Origin: Deinococcus taeanensis
GTDB lineage: Bacteria > Deinococcota > Deinococci > Deinococcales > Deinococcaceae
DNA length: 64,000 bases
Reading direction: 5' to 3'
Assembly: GCF_020229735.1 (NCBI RefSeq)
Contig: NZ_CP083456.1
Span: forward strand, 378,501 to 442,500
In this document: one piece after another, positions 25,307 to 34,524 of the stretch
Layout: each line of letters starts with the position of its first letter
Position numbering within the stretch: the first letter of the stretch is position 1
Notes under the pieces: model-generated
Seen by the model: only the letters and a program-made list of their open reading frames with translations
Database searches by the model: none
Told to the model about the DNA's origin: nothing
Program-made: the position numbers and the translations under genes

Positions 25307-26362
25307 TCAGGCGGAGGCCGGGACCACCCCGGCGGGCCGCAGGGCCGGCGCCGCGGCGAGGACCGGATCATGCAGGACGCAGCGGGCCTGGTGGCCGGGC
25401 CCGACGTCGTACAGCCGGGGCAGGGCGGCGCTGCACGCCTCGCGCGCGTGCGGGCAGCGCGGCTCGAACGGACAGCCGGGCGGCAGGTGACGCAGGTCCG
25501 GCACCTCCCCAGGCGCGTCGAGGCGTTCGCCCACGCCACCTTCAGGGTTCGGGGCGGCGGCTTTCAGCAGCCGGGTGTACGGCATCTGCGGGTCGCCGAT
25601 GACGCGCTCGGCCGGTCCGATCTCCACGAGGTGCCCGGCGTACATCACGGCGATCCGGTCGCTCATGTAGCGCGCGCCGGCGAGGTCGTGCGTGATGAAC
25701 AGCAGGCTCAGGCCTTCGGTGTCCCGCAGGTCAAGCAGCAGGTTCATGATGTCCAGCCGGATGCTGACGTCCAGGGCGCTGGTGGGTTCGTCCGCGAGAA
25801 TCAGGTCCGGGCGGGCGGCGAGCGCGCGGGCGATCACGACGCGCTGGCGCTGACCGCCGGACAGCTCATGCGGTTTCTTGCGGGCGTAGGCGGCGCCGGG
25901 CGACAGGCCGACCCGGTCGAGCAGGGCGTGCACCTCCGCCTGCACGTCCGCGCCGCGGGCGAGGCCGTGGATGCGCAGCGGGCGCGCGAGGGTGTAGCCC
26001 ACCGTGTGCAGGCCGTTGAGACTCGCGAACGGATCCTGGAAGATCATCTGGACGCGGCGCCGGAAGCGGCGCAGCGGCGCGCCGCGCAGGGTGCGGGGCA
26101 CCTCCTGCCCGCCGAGGCGGGTGGTGCCGGCGGTGGGGTCGTGCAGCCGGGCGATCAGGCGGGCCACGGTGCTTTTGCCGCTCCCGGACTCCCCGACGAG
26201 CCCGAGCACCTCGCCGCGGCCGATCTGGAGGGTGAGGTCGTTCACGGCTGTGACGGCCTGTCCGGACCGCCCCACCCGGAACACCTTGGTGAGGCCGCTC
26301 AGGGTCAGGGTGGGCGGCGCGGCGTCGGTGGGGGCGGGGTCAGTCGCTGGCGAGCGGGGCAT
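25307..26362 (-). CDS. Oligopeptide/oligosaccharide ABC transporter ATP-binding protein (OppF/DppF-like)
   Basis: The product has 351 residues. Walker A is GESGSGKSTV, the Q-loop is MIFQDPFASLN, the signature is LSGGQRQRVVIARAL, Walker B is LILADEPTSALD, and the switch His is in LFITHDLAG. The C-terminal Cys motif CPFEPRCPHAREAC is characteristic of Opp/Dpp ATPases. It overlaps the end of the permease-ATPase fusion gene by 23 bp. Since the operon has a GH3 and a LacI regulator, the ligand is probably an oligosaccharide, as for similar systems in other thermophilic and soil bacteria. Confidence 0.92.
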   Translation of the reverse strand: MPRSPATDPAPTDAAPPTLTLSGLTKVFRVGRSGQAVTAVNDLTLQIGRGEVLGLVGESGSGKSTVARLIARLHDPTAGTTRLGGQEVPRTLRGAPLRRFRRRVQMIFQDPFASLNGLHTVGYTLARPLRIHGLARGADVQAEVHALLDRVGLSPGAAYARKKPHELSGGQRQRVVIARALAARPDLILADEPTSALDVSIRLDIMNLLLDLRDTEGLSLLFITHDLAGARYMSDRIAVMYAGHLVEIGPAERVIGDPQMPYTRLLKAAAPNPEGGVGERLDAPGEVPDLRHLPPGCPFEPRCPHAREACSAALPRLYDVGPGHQARCVLHDPVLAAAPALRPAGVVPASA

Positions 26363-28246
26363 ACGCTTGCTCCTTGAAGGTGGGGTCCACGCTGGGGTCG
26401 TAGAGGAAGCACGCCACCGGGTGGCCGCTGGCCTGCTCGTAGCGCTGCAGGGGTTTGACGTCGCACACCCCCGGCATGCGCTGCGGGCACCGCTCGAAGA
26501 ACGGGCAGCCGCTCAGGTCAAGCGCCAGGGACGGCGGCCGGCCGGGAATGCCGTCGCGGCGTTCGCGGGGCCCGTCCAGCGGCGGAAAGGCGCCCATGAG
26601 CCGGCGGGTGTACGGGTGTTTCGGCCGGGCGTACAGCTCGCGGGCCGGGGCTTCCTCAACCACCTCGCCGGCGTACATGATGGCGATCCGGTCACTCATC
26701 TCCACCAGCAGCGACAGGTCATGGGTGATGAACACCACGCTGATGCCCAGGCGGCGGCGCACCGCGTCGATCTCCTGGAGGATCTGGCGCTGCACCACCA
26801 CGTCCAGGGCGGTGGTGGGTTCATCCATGATCACGAGTTTCGGTTCGAGCGCCAGGGCGATGGCGATCACGACGCGCTGTTTCATGCCGCCGGACAGCTG
26901 GTGCGGGTAGGCGGCCAGATAGTCCTCGCGCAGGCCCACCAGGCTGAACAGCTCACGCGCGCGGCGGCTGAGCGCCTCGGGGTCCTTCACGCCGTGCGCC
27001 TGCATGGCGTCGAACAGCTGCTCGCGGATCCGCAGCACGGGGTTGAGCACGTTCATGCTGGCCTGGAACACCAGCGAGTAGTCCCGCCAGCGGACCCGGC
27101 GCAGCTCCTCGGGCGTGAGGTCCAGCAGGTCGCGGCCGTTCAGGATCGCCTGCCCGCCGAACACCGCGCCGGGCGCGTCGAGCAGCCGGGTGGCGGCGAA
27201 CGCCAGGGTGCTTTTGCCGCAGCCGGACTCCCCGGCCAGGCCGACGAATTCGCCGGGCTGCACGTCCAGCGTGACGCCGCGGACCGCGCGGACCGGGCCG
27301 GCGGGTGTGACGTACCCGGCGTCGAGGTCCCGGATGGACAGCAGGGCGTCCGGGGCCGCGTGGTCCGGCCCGGCGGGGCGGGGGCGGCGCAGGACCCGCG
27401 TGGTCCGCGCGCCGTGCACCACTTTCGGGTTGGTGACCTCGTCGATGCCGAAATTGATCAGCGCGAACGCGGTGCCCAGCAGCGCGATGCACAGGCCCGG
27501 GGCGGCCACCCACCACCACGCGCCCTGCAGCAGCGCGCCGCGCGCCTGCGCCCAGTACAGCATGGTGCCCCACGTGACCTGGCTGACGTCGCCCATGCCC
27601 AGGAACGCGAGGCCGGCTTCGCTGAGCACGGCGTACAGGGCGGTGCCGAAGAAGCTCGCGGCGATGAGGCCCGCGAGGTTCGGGAGCATCTCCGCGAAGA
27701 TCACGCGCGCCGGGCCTTCACCGCTGGCGACCGCGGCGTGCACGAAGTCCCGGTGACGCAGGGCGAGGGCCTGCGAGCGGATGACGCGCGCGCCCCAGGC
27801 CCAGCCGGTGAGACTGATCACCAGAATGATCGACCAAACCCCCCGCCGCGCAGGAAGGCGCTGGCGATGATCAGCAGCGGCAGGCCCGGCAGGACCAGGA
27901 ATACGTTGATCAGGACGTTCAGGGCCTCGTCGGTCCGGCCGCCGAAGTACGCGGCGCACAGGCCGATGGCGGTGGCAATCGCCGTGGCGGTCACGCCCGC
28001 GCTCAGGCCGATCAGCAGGGTGAGGCGCGCGCCGTACACCAGCTGCGCCCAGAGGTCCTGCCCGAGGGCGGTCGTGCCCAGCGGGTGGGCCCCGCCGGGC
28101 GGCAGGAACGTGCCGTACTCCTGCGCGGTCGGCCGGTAGGGCGTCAGAAGCGGGGCCAGCAGCGCCATGAGCAGCAGCGTGAGCAGCAGCGCCGCGCCGG
28201 CCGCCGCGCGCGGCGAGCGCTTCAGGGTCAGGCCGAGGCCCGTCAC
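26340..28246 (-). pseudogene. DppC-like permease fused to DppD-like ATPase, with a one-base frameshift
   Basis: The reading begins at ATG 28246, overlapping the previous gene by 4 bp (ATGA), with LLLTLLLMALLAPLLTPYRP and LIGLSAGVTATAIATAIG of a DppC permease. After AFLRGGG the frame breaks near 27836-27841 at a run of six G (minus strand). With seven G it would read RGGGVWSIILVISLTGWAWG and continue through the permease loop EMLPNLAGLIAASFFG. No stop follows the permease, so the frame runs straight into an ATPase: Walker A GESGCGKST, LSGGMKQRVVIAIAL, LVIMDEPTTALD and CPFFERCPQRMPGVC. The restored product would be about 635 residues, a natural permease-ATPase fusion. The shift may be a sequencing error, a real mutation, or slippage at the G run. 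Confidence 0.85.
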
Positions 28247-29229
28247 GCGCTCTTCCCGTCACGCACGCGTGGGTCGAGCAGCGCGTACAGGGCGTCGACG
28301 ATGAAGTTGGCAATCAGGACCGCCAGCGCAATAAACAGGAAGATCGCCTGCATCAGGGGGTAGTCGAGATTGGTGACGGCCGTGTACAGCTGTAGGCCCA
28401 GGCCCGGGTAGCTGAACACCGTCTCGGTGAGGATGCTGCCGCCCACGACGAAGCCCAGGGCCATGCCGAACGCGGTGAAGCTCGGCAGCAGCGCGTTGCG
28501 CAGCACGTAGCGGTTCAGGAGCCGGCCTTCACTGAGGCCCTTGGCGCGCGCAAACGCGATGTAGTCCTCCCCCAGGACGCTCATGACGTTGTTGCGCATC
28601 GTGATCAGCCACCCGCCGGACGCCGTGACCACCAGCGTCAGGGCCGGCAGGGCCGCGTGGCGCAGCAGCGATGACCACCACTGGGAACTGTAGGGCGTGA
28701 GAAACGGATCGAGGTTCCCGCCGAGCGGGAAGACGCTCTGCCGGAAGGCCAGCACGTACAGCAGCAGCAGGGCGAACCAGAAGTACGGCATGCTGTTCAG
28801 GAACAGCGCCAGTGGGGGCAGGGCGTCGGCGAGCGGCGTGCCGCGCCGCCACGCGCTGTACAGCCCCAGCGCGCTGCCCAGCGCGAACGCCAGGATGGTC
28901 GTGACGCCCACCAGGCCGATCGTCCACGGCGCGGCGAGCGCGATAATGTCACTGACCGGCGTGGGAAACTGCCCGATGGAGCGCCCGAAATCGCCGCGCA
29001 GCAGGTCCGTGAGGTACCGGAGGTATTCACCCAGGGCGGTGCCCTTCTGGTCCAGGCCGTACGCGGCCGTGAGGGCCTCGACGGCCGCCGGGTCGAGTTT
29101 CCCCTGGTACCGGGCGAGCATCGCGCCGATCGGGTCGCCGGGCACGAGGCGCGGCAGGATGAAGTTCAGGGTGACGGCCACCCACAGGGTGAACACCAGA
29201 AGGCCGAATTTACGCAGCAGGTATGGCAT
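28243..29229 (-). CDS. Oligopeptide/oligosaccharide ABC transporter permease (DppB-like)
   Basis: The 328-residue membrane protein starts at ATG 29229. DppB features are an N-terminal helix with LWVAVTLNFILPRLVPGDP, then GDFGRSIGQFPTPVSDII and LPALTLVVTASGGWLITMRN, and the EAA-like loop EDYIAFARAKGLSEGRLLNR. About six hydrophobic helices are visible. It pairs with the DppC half of the next gene to form the transport channel. Confidence 0.93.
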   Translation of the reverse strand: MPYLLRKFGLLVFTLWVAVTLNFILPRLVPGDPIGAMLARYQGKLDPAAVEALTAAYGLDQKGTALGEYLRYLTDLLRGDFGRSIGQFPTPVSDIIALAAPWTIGLVGVTTILAFALGSALGLYSAWRRGTPLADALPPLALFLNSMPYFWFALLLLYVLAFRQSVFPLGGNLDPFLTPYSSQWWSSLLRHAALPALTLVVTASGGWLITMRNNVMSVLGEDYIAFARAKGLSEGRLLNRYVLRNALLPSFTAFGMALGFVVGGSILTETVFSYPGLGLQLYTAVTNLDYPLMQAIFLFIALAVLIANFIVDALYALLDPRVRDGKSA

Positions 29230-29299
29230 GCGGCCCTCCTTGGGCGCGGCGGATCAGGGCGGGCAGGGCGCCCCATGGGAGCGCCCCGCCCCGGCGGGT

Positions 29300-30931
29300 T
29301 TACTTGGGTTTGACGTTGAGGTACATCAGGCGCGCGCCGACCGTGTCGTCCGCGGTGCCGTGGTTGTACGGGGTCTGCCGGGTCGGGAAGCCCGTGAAGC
29401 GGCTGGTGTTGTACAGGGAGAACTCGAAGCGGTCCGTGAGCGGCAGCCACGGCATGTCTTTCATGACGGTCGCGGCGATGGTGTTGATGGCTTTTTTCTG
29501 CGTGGCCTCGTCGCTGCTGGCGCGGAACTGCGCCAGGGCCTGCGTGATGGCCGGGTTGGTGTAGCGCGCCAGGTTCGACGGGGCGGTCTTCCCGACGGGC
29601 GCGGTGAATTCCGGGGCGAAGCTCTGGTTGTACAGGTAGTACGGGCTGGGCCCGCCGCCCCAGCCCCAGCTGATGCCCATGTCGTACGTGCCGGTCTGCA
29701 GGCCGCCGGCGTAGCTGCTCCAGGCCTGCTGGTCGATCTGGGTGCTCACGCCGACGGCCTTGAGGTCCTCGCTGATCACCTGGGCCATGGTGATGAAGTC
29801 CGTCCAGCCGGCGCCGACCAGAATCTTGAAGGCGGGCAGCGGCTTGCCGTCCTTGCCGAGGCGGCGGCCCTGGGCGTCTTTGCGGTAACCGGCCTTCGTG
29901 AGCGCCGCGTCGGCGGCCGCGGCGTCGTACCGCAGGGCGCCGGCGCGGGTGCTGGCCGTCAGCCAGTCCTGCTGCCCGGGAATCAGGCCGCTCGGGTGGG
30001 CGGCCTTGGCGACCCCGGCGTAGGCCTTCTGCGCGACGTTGCTGGTGTCGACCGCCTGAGCCAGGGCGCGGCGGAAGGCCGGGTCGTTGAACGGCGCCTT
30101 AGCAGTGTTGAAGTACAGGTAGTTGTCCCCCGTGACCGGCCAGAAGTAGGTGTTGTTCGGCCCGCGCTTGGCGTAGCCGCCTTCCGGGTCGGGCACGCCG
30201 ATGTAGCCGTAGTCCGCTTCACCCTTGAGCAGTTTGAGCAGGGCGGCGTCGTTGCTGTTCGTGGCGGTCCAGACGATGGCGTCCACGTACGGCTGGCCTT
30301 TCATCCAGTAGTTGGGGTTTTTCAGCACCCGCAGCGCCTGCTGGCTGTAACTGTCGAACACGAACGGTCCCGTGCCGACCGGATTCGGGTTCGTTTCGGT
30401 CAGGGGCGTCTTGACGGCGCTCCAGATGTGCTCGGGCACGATGGGCGTGGCCGCGATGTACTGGAAGGTGGGGACGTTCGCCTTGCTGAAGGTGAAGGTC
30501 ACGGTGCTGTCCCCGCTGGCCTTGACGCTGGTCAGGCCGCTTTTCCACAGCGCGCTGGTGTCCAGCGCCGGGTACTGCTTGAGGTAGTTGAAGGTGAACG
30601 CCACGTCCCGCGCGGTGAACGCCTGGCCGTCGGTCCACTTCACGCCGTCGCGGATGGTGACGGTCAGCGTCCGGGCGTCTTTGCTCCAGGTGGATTTCGT
30701 GCCGAGCACCGGCGTGGCCTTCCCGGTCAGGGTGTTCACGTAGAACAGCGTCTCGTAGATGACGCTGTTGGTGGGCAGCAGATGCTGGTCGCCCGGCGTG
30801 AACGGGTTGAGGTTCTGCGCACCCCACTGGGTGGGCCGCACGACCGTGAAGACCGTTTTGGGTTGCTGGGCCAGAGCGGTGGCAGTCAGGGCGGCGGCAA
30901 GCAGGGCAGTCACGGCGGCAGTACGGTTCAT
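29300..30931 (-). CDS. Extracellular solute-binding protein of family 5 (Opp/Dpp type)
   Basis: The 543-residue protein has a signal peptide (MNRTAAVTALLAAALTATALA, cleavage before QQ). SBP family 5 features include IRDGVKWTDGQAFTARDVAF and GTGPFVFDSYSQQALRVLKN, with a C-terminal block around MPWLPLTDRFEFSLYN. No lipobox Cys is present. It delivers ligand to the DppB/DppC channel. Its position beside a LacI regulator and GH3 suggests binding of a beta-linked oligosaccharide. Confidence 0.92.
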   Translation of the reverse strand: MNRTAAVTALLAAALTATALAQQPKTVFTVVRPTQWGAQNLNPFTPGDQHLLPTNSVIYETLFYVNTLTGKATPVLGTKSTWSKDARTLTVTIRDGVKWTDGQAFTARDVAFTFNYLKQYPALDTSALWKSGLTSVKASGDSTVTFTFSKANVPTFQYIAATPIVPEHIWSAVKTPLTETNPNPVGTGPFVFDSYSQQALRVLKNPNYWMKGQPYVDAIVWTATNSNDAALLKLLKGEADYGYIGVPDPEGGYAKRGPNNTYFWPVTGDNYLYFNTAKAPFNDPAFRRALAQAVDTSNVAQKAYAGVAKAAHPSGLIPGQQDWLTASTRAGALRYDAAAADAALTKAGYRKDAQGRRLGKDGKPLPAFKILVGAGWTDFITMAQVISEDLKAVGVSTQIDQQAWSSYAGGLQTGTYDMGISWGWGGGPSPYYLYNQSFAPEFTAPVGKTAPSNLARYTNPAITQALAQFRASSDEATQKKAINTIAATVMKDMPWLPLTDRFEFSLYNTSRFTGFPTRQTPYNHGTADDTVGARLMYLNVKPK

Positions 30932-31041
30932 CTCGACCTCGGTGGGAACGTGGGGGCGGCGGCCGGTTCAGGCCATGGGACACCGCCGCGGCCGCGTGGG
31001 CGGGCGCGTGACGGTGGGCGGGCAGGTCCGGGTGGCGTTGA

Positions 31042-32070
31042 TCAGGGGTCCATGTGGGCCTCCTGACCGGGCGGGGCGGTGGAGCCGCGCACGACGAGCG
31101 TGGCGGGGAAGCGGACGTGGGAGTCGGTGGGTTCGTTGCGGGTGAGGTGAATCAGGAGGCGCGCGGCCGCCTGGCCCATCTCCTCGAGAGGCTGGCGCAC
31201 AGTGGTCAGGGGCGGGTCGGTGACGGCCGCGGCGTGAATGTCGTCGAAGCCGACGATGCTCAGGTCCTGCGGGACGCGCCGGCCCAGGGCGGCGGCGGCG
31301 CGCAGCGCGCCGATGGCGCTGAGGTCGTTGGCGGCGAAGATGGCCGTGGGCGGCTCGGGGAGGGTCAGCAGGGTGCGCGTGACGCGCTCGGCGACGTCCT
31401 CGGCGTACTCGCCTTTCTGCACGTAGGCGTCAGGCACCGGCAGGCCGGCGTCGAGCAGCGCGGCGTGGTAGCCGGCCTGCCGGTCGGTGGCGTCGCGCAG
31501 CGGCGTGTCGTCGTTCTGCCCGGCGAGGTGCGCCACGCGGGTGTGGCCCAGGTCGATCAGGTGCTTCGTGGCGAGGTACCCGCCGGTGTAGTTGTCCACC
31601 TGCACGGTGTGCTGTCCGTGTCCGCCAAGCGTGACGACCGGGACGGAGTCGCCGAAGATGCTGTGCTCCTCGGCGGAGGGGATAACCAGCAGGACGCCGT
31701 CGGCGAGGGTGCGCAGCAGCGTGGCGCGTTCACGCTCGAGGGTGGGGTTGCTGGCGGTGGTGAAGATCGCGAGGTTCAGCCCGGCGGCCTCGGCGGTGGT
31801 GCTCGCGCCGTGCAGCAGTTCGGCAACCCAGGGCCAGTTCAGTTGCGGTGTGAGCACGCCGATCAGGTTGTTGCGTGGCCGTTTGCTGCTCAGGGCCCGG
31901 GCGGCGGGGTTCACGACGTAGCCGGTGCGGTCGATGGCGTGCCGGACCCGCTGGCGGGTGTCTTCGGACATGCCGGGCTTGTTGTTGATCACGTTCGAAA
32001 CGGTCATTTTGGACACGCCGGCCTCTCGGGCGACGTCAGCCAGCGTGACCGTGGCAGGCAGGTCAGTCAT
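31042..32070 (-). CDS. LacI-family transcriptional regulator
   Basis: The product has 342 residues. The N-terminal helix-turn-helix and hinge read VTLADVAREAGVSKMTVSNV, then RQRVRHAIDRTGYVVNPAARAL. The sugar-binding periplasmic-like domain follows (IGVLTPQLNWPWVAELLHGA, GFDDIHAAAVTDPPLTTVRQ). Two operator-like palindromes lie just upstream (32093-32120), so it is probably autoregulated and controls the downstream transporter and GH3. The effector is likely an oligosaccharide or its product. Confidence 0.93.
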   Translation of the reverse strand: MTDLPATVTLADVAREAGVSKMTVSNVINNKPGMSEDTRQRVRHAIDRTGYVVNPAARALSSKRPRNNLIGVLTPQLNWPWVAELLHGASTTAEAAGLNLAIFTTASNPTLERERATLLRTLADGVLLVIPSAEEHSIFGDSVPVVTLGGHGQHTVQVDNYTGGYLATKHLIDLGHTRVAHLAGQNDDTPLRDATDRQAGYHAALLDAGLPVPDAYVQKGEYAEDVAERVTRTLLTLPEPPTAIFAANDLSAIGALRAAAALGRRVPQDLSIVGFDDIHAAAVTDPPLTTVRQPLEEMGQAAARLLIHLTRNEPTDSHVRFPATLVVRGSTAPPGQEAHMDP

Positions 32071-32092
32071 GTGTCCTCTTCGGTGAGCACGG

Positions 32093-32120
32093 TTTATCGG
32101 TAAAGGTATTTACCGGTAAA
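32093..32120. promoter_or_regulatory. Paired LacI-type operators
   Basis: TTTACCGGTAAA (32109-32120) is a perfect 12-bp palindrome with the CG centre typical of LacI-family sites. TTTATCGGTAAA (32093-32104) differs at one position. Their starts are 16 bp apart, and they lie 23-50 bp upstream of the regulator's ATG at 32070. An 11-bp match (TTATCGGTAAA) also occurs at 33129-33139 inside the adjacent GH43 gene. Confidence 0.75.
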
Positions 32121-32602
32121 GTAACGGGAAATGACCCCGCTGTCAACCGGCCCTGCGACCCGAACCGCCCCCGCCCACCCGCAGCAGGCCCCGCGTGGCC
32201 GGGCGGCCCCTCCGCCACTGCGGCCCACCCGGACGCGCCCTCCCCGGCAGGTTCTGTTCGGGTGCTTGAGCGGCGAGGCCTGACACGTCAAAAAGCAGCC
32301 CGGATTCCCAGCCGATCCCCTCACCGCCCCCGCACGGTCACGAGTCGCCGCTGCCGGTCGCTGGGCACGGCCTCACCCGGACAGGCCCGGCGCGATGCGG
32401 CCGCCGCAGCCGTGAAGGTGCAGCGGCGCGGCGAGCGTGCCCTGGCTCCTCTTTTCACCGGCGAGGCGCTGCCCCCGGACCAGGGCGGCTGGACGCTGCG
32501 TGCGCGGGCGCCGTGATCCGGGCCAACGTGCCGCGCGGCCAGCGCTCGAGGCACGTGGCGGTCACGGCCGGTGCCGTGAACCGCCACTTGGCCTCCCGGG
32601 GC
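32121..32602. other. Intergenic stretch, no gene seen
   Basis: GC-rich DNA between the LacI operators and the end of the GH43 gene. Open frames present (for example 32262-32516) have no motif or ribosome site. Confidence 0.4.
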
Positions 32603-33628
32603 TCAGGGCCGGGCCGGCGCCACCTGCGGGGTCAGGCTGGGCCCCTTGAGTCTGGGAATGCCGTTCACCCAGTTCAGGGGGTCGATGCGCATGGACCGTT
32701 GACCGCCGCTCTGATAGCCGGTCTGTCCGGCCGTCCAGGCGTGGTAGTAGAGCCACGTGTTGCCCTTGCCGTCGTTGATGACGCCCTGTCCGCCAGGGCC
32801 GGCGACCTTGCCGCGCGTGGCGAGCCAGGGCTCGTCGCGCGTCATCTTCTTGAACGGCCCGGTGGGGCTGAAGCCCAGGGCGTACCCGACGGCGTAGGTG
32901 TCGCTGTTGTAGTCCGCGGCGCTGTAGAACAGGTAGTACTTGCCGGCCCGGCTGTACACGTGAGGGGCCTCGATCAGGTTGCCTTCCCACAGCGCGCCGT
33001 TGTACAGCACGTCCTTGGGTTTGCCGGTCAGCTTCAGGCCGTCGGCCGTCAGCGGCTGCACCCACAGGCCGGTGGCGCCGCCACAGCAGTTCCCGTCGTT
33101 CTTCCAGTACAGGTAGCGTTTGCCGTCCTTATCGGTAAAGGGGCTCGCGTCGATGCTGCCGCCCAGGTCAAGCTGGCACACCAGGGGCGTGGCCTGCTCG
33201 TCGCGGAACGGACCGGCGGGACTTGTGCTGAACGCCACCCCGATGCACTGCCGGCCGCTGTCGGTGTGCCGGGCAGTGTAGTACAGGACGTACCCGGCGC
33301 TGGTCCGCGCGACCTCGGGCGCCCAGGTGAAGCCGCCCGTGGCCCAGCTGCCGAGCCGGCCGAAGCCTTCGCCGAGGCGCTGCCAGGTCACGAGGTCAGT
33401 GCTTTTCAGCACGGGCAGGTCCACTCCGCCGCTGTTGGTGCCGTACGCGTAGTAGGTCTTGTCGACGCGCAGGATGAACGGGTCGGGAAAGTCGTCGGAA
33501 ATCACGGGATTGGTGTACGTGGCCGGGCGGGCGGCGGTGGCCGCGCCCTGCGCCGCAGCCGGCGGCAGGGTGGGGCCGGCGCCCAGGGTCAGGGCCAGCA
33601 GGGCCAGCAGGTGTCGTGGTGCAGTCAT
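32603..33628 (-). CDS. Secreted GH43 glycosidase (arabinanase/arabinofuranosidase-like)
   Basis: The 341-residue product has a signal peptide (basic MTAPRHLLALLALTLG, small-residue end AAAQG). GH43 five-blade propeller motifs are present: catalytic base Asp in DDFPDPFIL, pKa-modulating Asp in GGSIDASPF and acid Glu in NLIEAPHVY. It is expected to act outside the cell on arabinan- or xylan-derived chains. It is last in an operon with a CUT1-type sugar transporter (33636-36992), 7 bp after the permease. Confidence 0.92.
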   Translation of the reverse strand: MTAPRHLLALLALTLGAGPTLPPAAAQGAATAARPATYTNPVISDDFPDPFILRVDKTYYAYGTNSGGVDLPVLKSTDLVTWQRLGEGFGRLGSWATGGFTWAPEVARTSAGYVLYYTARHTDSGRQCIGVAFSTSPAGPFRDEQATPLVCQLDLGGSIDASPFTDKDGKRYLYWKNDGNCCGGATGLWVQPLTADGLKLTGKPKDVLYNGALWEGNLIEAPHVYSRAGKYYLFYSAADYNSDTYAVGYALGFSPTGPFKKMTRDEPWLATRGKVAGPGGQGVINDGKGNTWLYYHAWTAGQTGYQSGGQRSMRIDPLNWVNGIPRLKGPSLTPQVAPARP

Positions 33629-33635
33629 GGGCTCC

Positions 33636-34523
33636 TTATTCCTTCAGGCCGGTGGTGGAGAGGCCGGAAATCAGGTACCGCTGCGCGAGCAGGTACGCGA
33701 TCAGGACAGGCACGCTGGCGATCGCGGTGGACGCCATCAGCTTGCCGTAGTCGGTGACATACCGCTGGGAAAAGGTGTTCACCCCGACCGGCAGGGTGAG
33801 TTTGTCCACGTCCGTCACGACGAAGGTGGGCCAGATGAAGTTGTTCCACGAACTCATGAACGCGAACACGGCGAGTGTGACGAGCGCAGGCACGCTCAGC
33901 GGCAGGATCACGTGCCACAGCACCTGCAGGCTGTTGGCGCCGTCGAGCCGCGCGGCTTCCTCGAGTTCCTTGGGCAGCGCCATGAAGAACTGCCGCAGCA
34001 GGAACACCCCGAAGGCGCCCGCGACCCCCGGCCAGATCAGCGCGTTGAAGGAGTTGATCCAGTCGAAGCGGATCATCATCAGGTACGTGGGGATCAGCGT
34101 GATCACGCCCGGAATCATCATCGACCCGAGGATGAACCAGAAGATCGCGTCGCGGCCCGGGAAGCGCATGCGGGCCAGCGGGTAGGCCGTCAGGGCGCAC
34201 AGCACCACGTGCAGGACGGTGTATGCGGCCGCCACGAAGAACGAGTTCCACATCCAGCGCAGGATGTTGCCGTCCGGCGAGGTGAGCACCTCGCGGTAGT
34301 TTTCCAGGGTGGGGCGCGCGGGGAACCACTGCGTGGGTGTGGAGATCACGTCCGTTTCCGGTTTGATGGACGTGGTGATCATCCAGTACATCGGGGCGAG
34401 GAAGATGATCGCCAGCAGGCACAGCAGCAGGAAGCGCGGAATGTCGCGCGGCGTGCGCCGGGGCCGGTACGCGGTGGCGGTCACGGGCGCGTTGAGGTCG
34501 GCGGGCCGGCTGGGCGCGGCCAT
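33636..34523 (-). CDS. Carbohydrate ABC transporter permease (MalG-like, CUT1)
   Basis: The 295-residue protein has about six membrane helices and the EAA loop ELEEAARLDGANSLQVLWHV typical of MalG-type permeases. YWMITTSIKPETDV follows the first helix. It begins 1 bp after the stop of the partner permease. It forms the inner-membrane channel for an oligosaccharide, probably an arabino- or xylo-oligosaccharide given the flanking GH43 enzymes. Confidence 0.93.
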   Translation of the reverse strand: MAAPSRPADLNAPVTATAYRPRRTPRDIPRFLLLCLLAIIFLAPMYWMITTSIKPETDVISTPTQWFPARPTLENYREVLTSPDGNILRWMWNSFFVAAAYTVLHVVLCALTAYPLARMRFPGRDAIFWFILGSMMIPGVITLIPTYLMMIRFDWINSFNALIWPGVAGAFGVFLLRQFFMALPKELEEAARLDGANSLQVLWHVILPLSVPALVTLAVFAFMSSWNNFIWPTFVVTDVDKLTLPVGVNTFSQRYVTDYGKLMASTAIASVPVLIAYLLAQRYLISGLSTTGLKE

Positions 34524-34524
34524 G

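Noticed and set aside
23957..26377. An 806-codon open frame on the plus strand
   Set aside because: Antisense to the GH3 and DppF-like genes. No motif and low-complexity translation.
26340..28246. A permease-ATPase fusion as a novel invention
   Set aside because: Permease-ATPase fusions of the Dpp type are known in other bacteria. Only the frameshift is unusual here.
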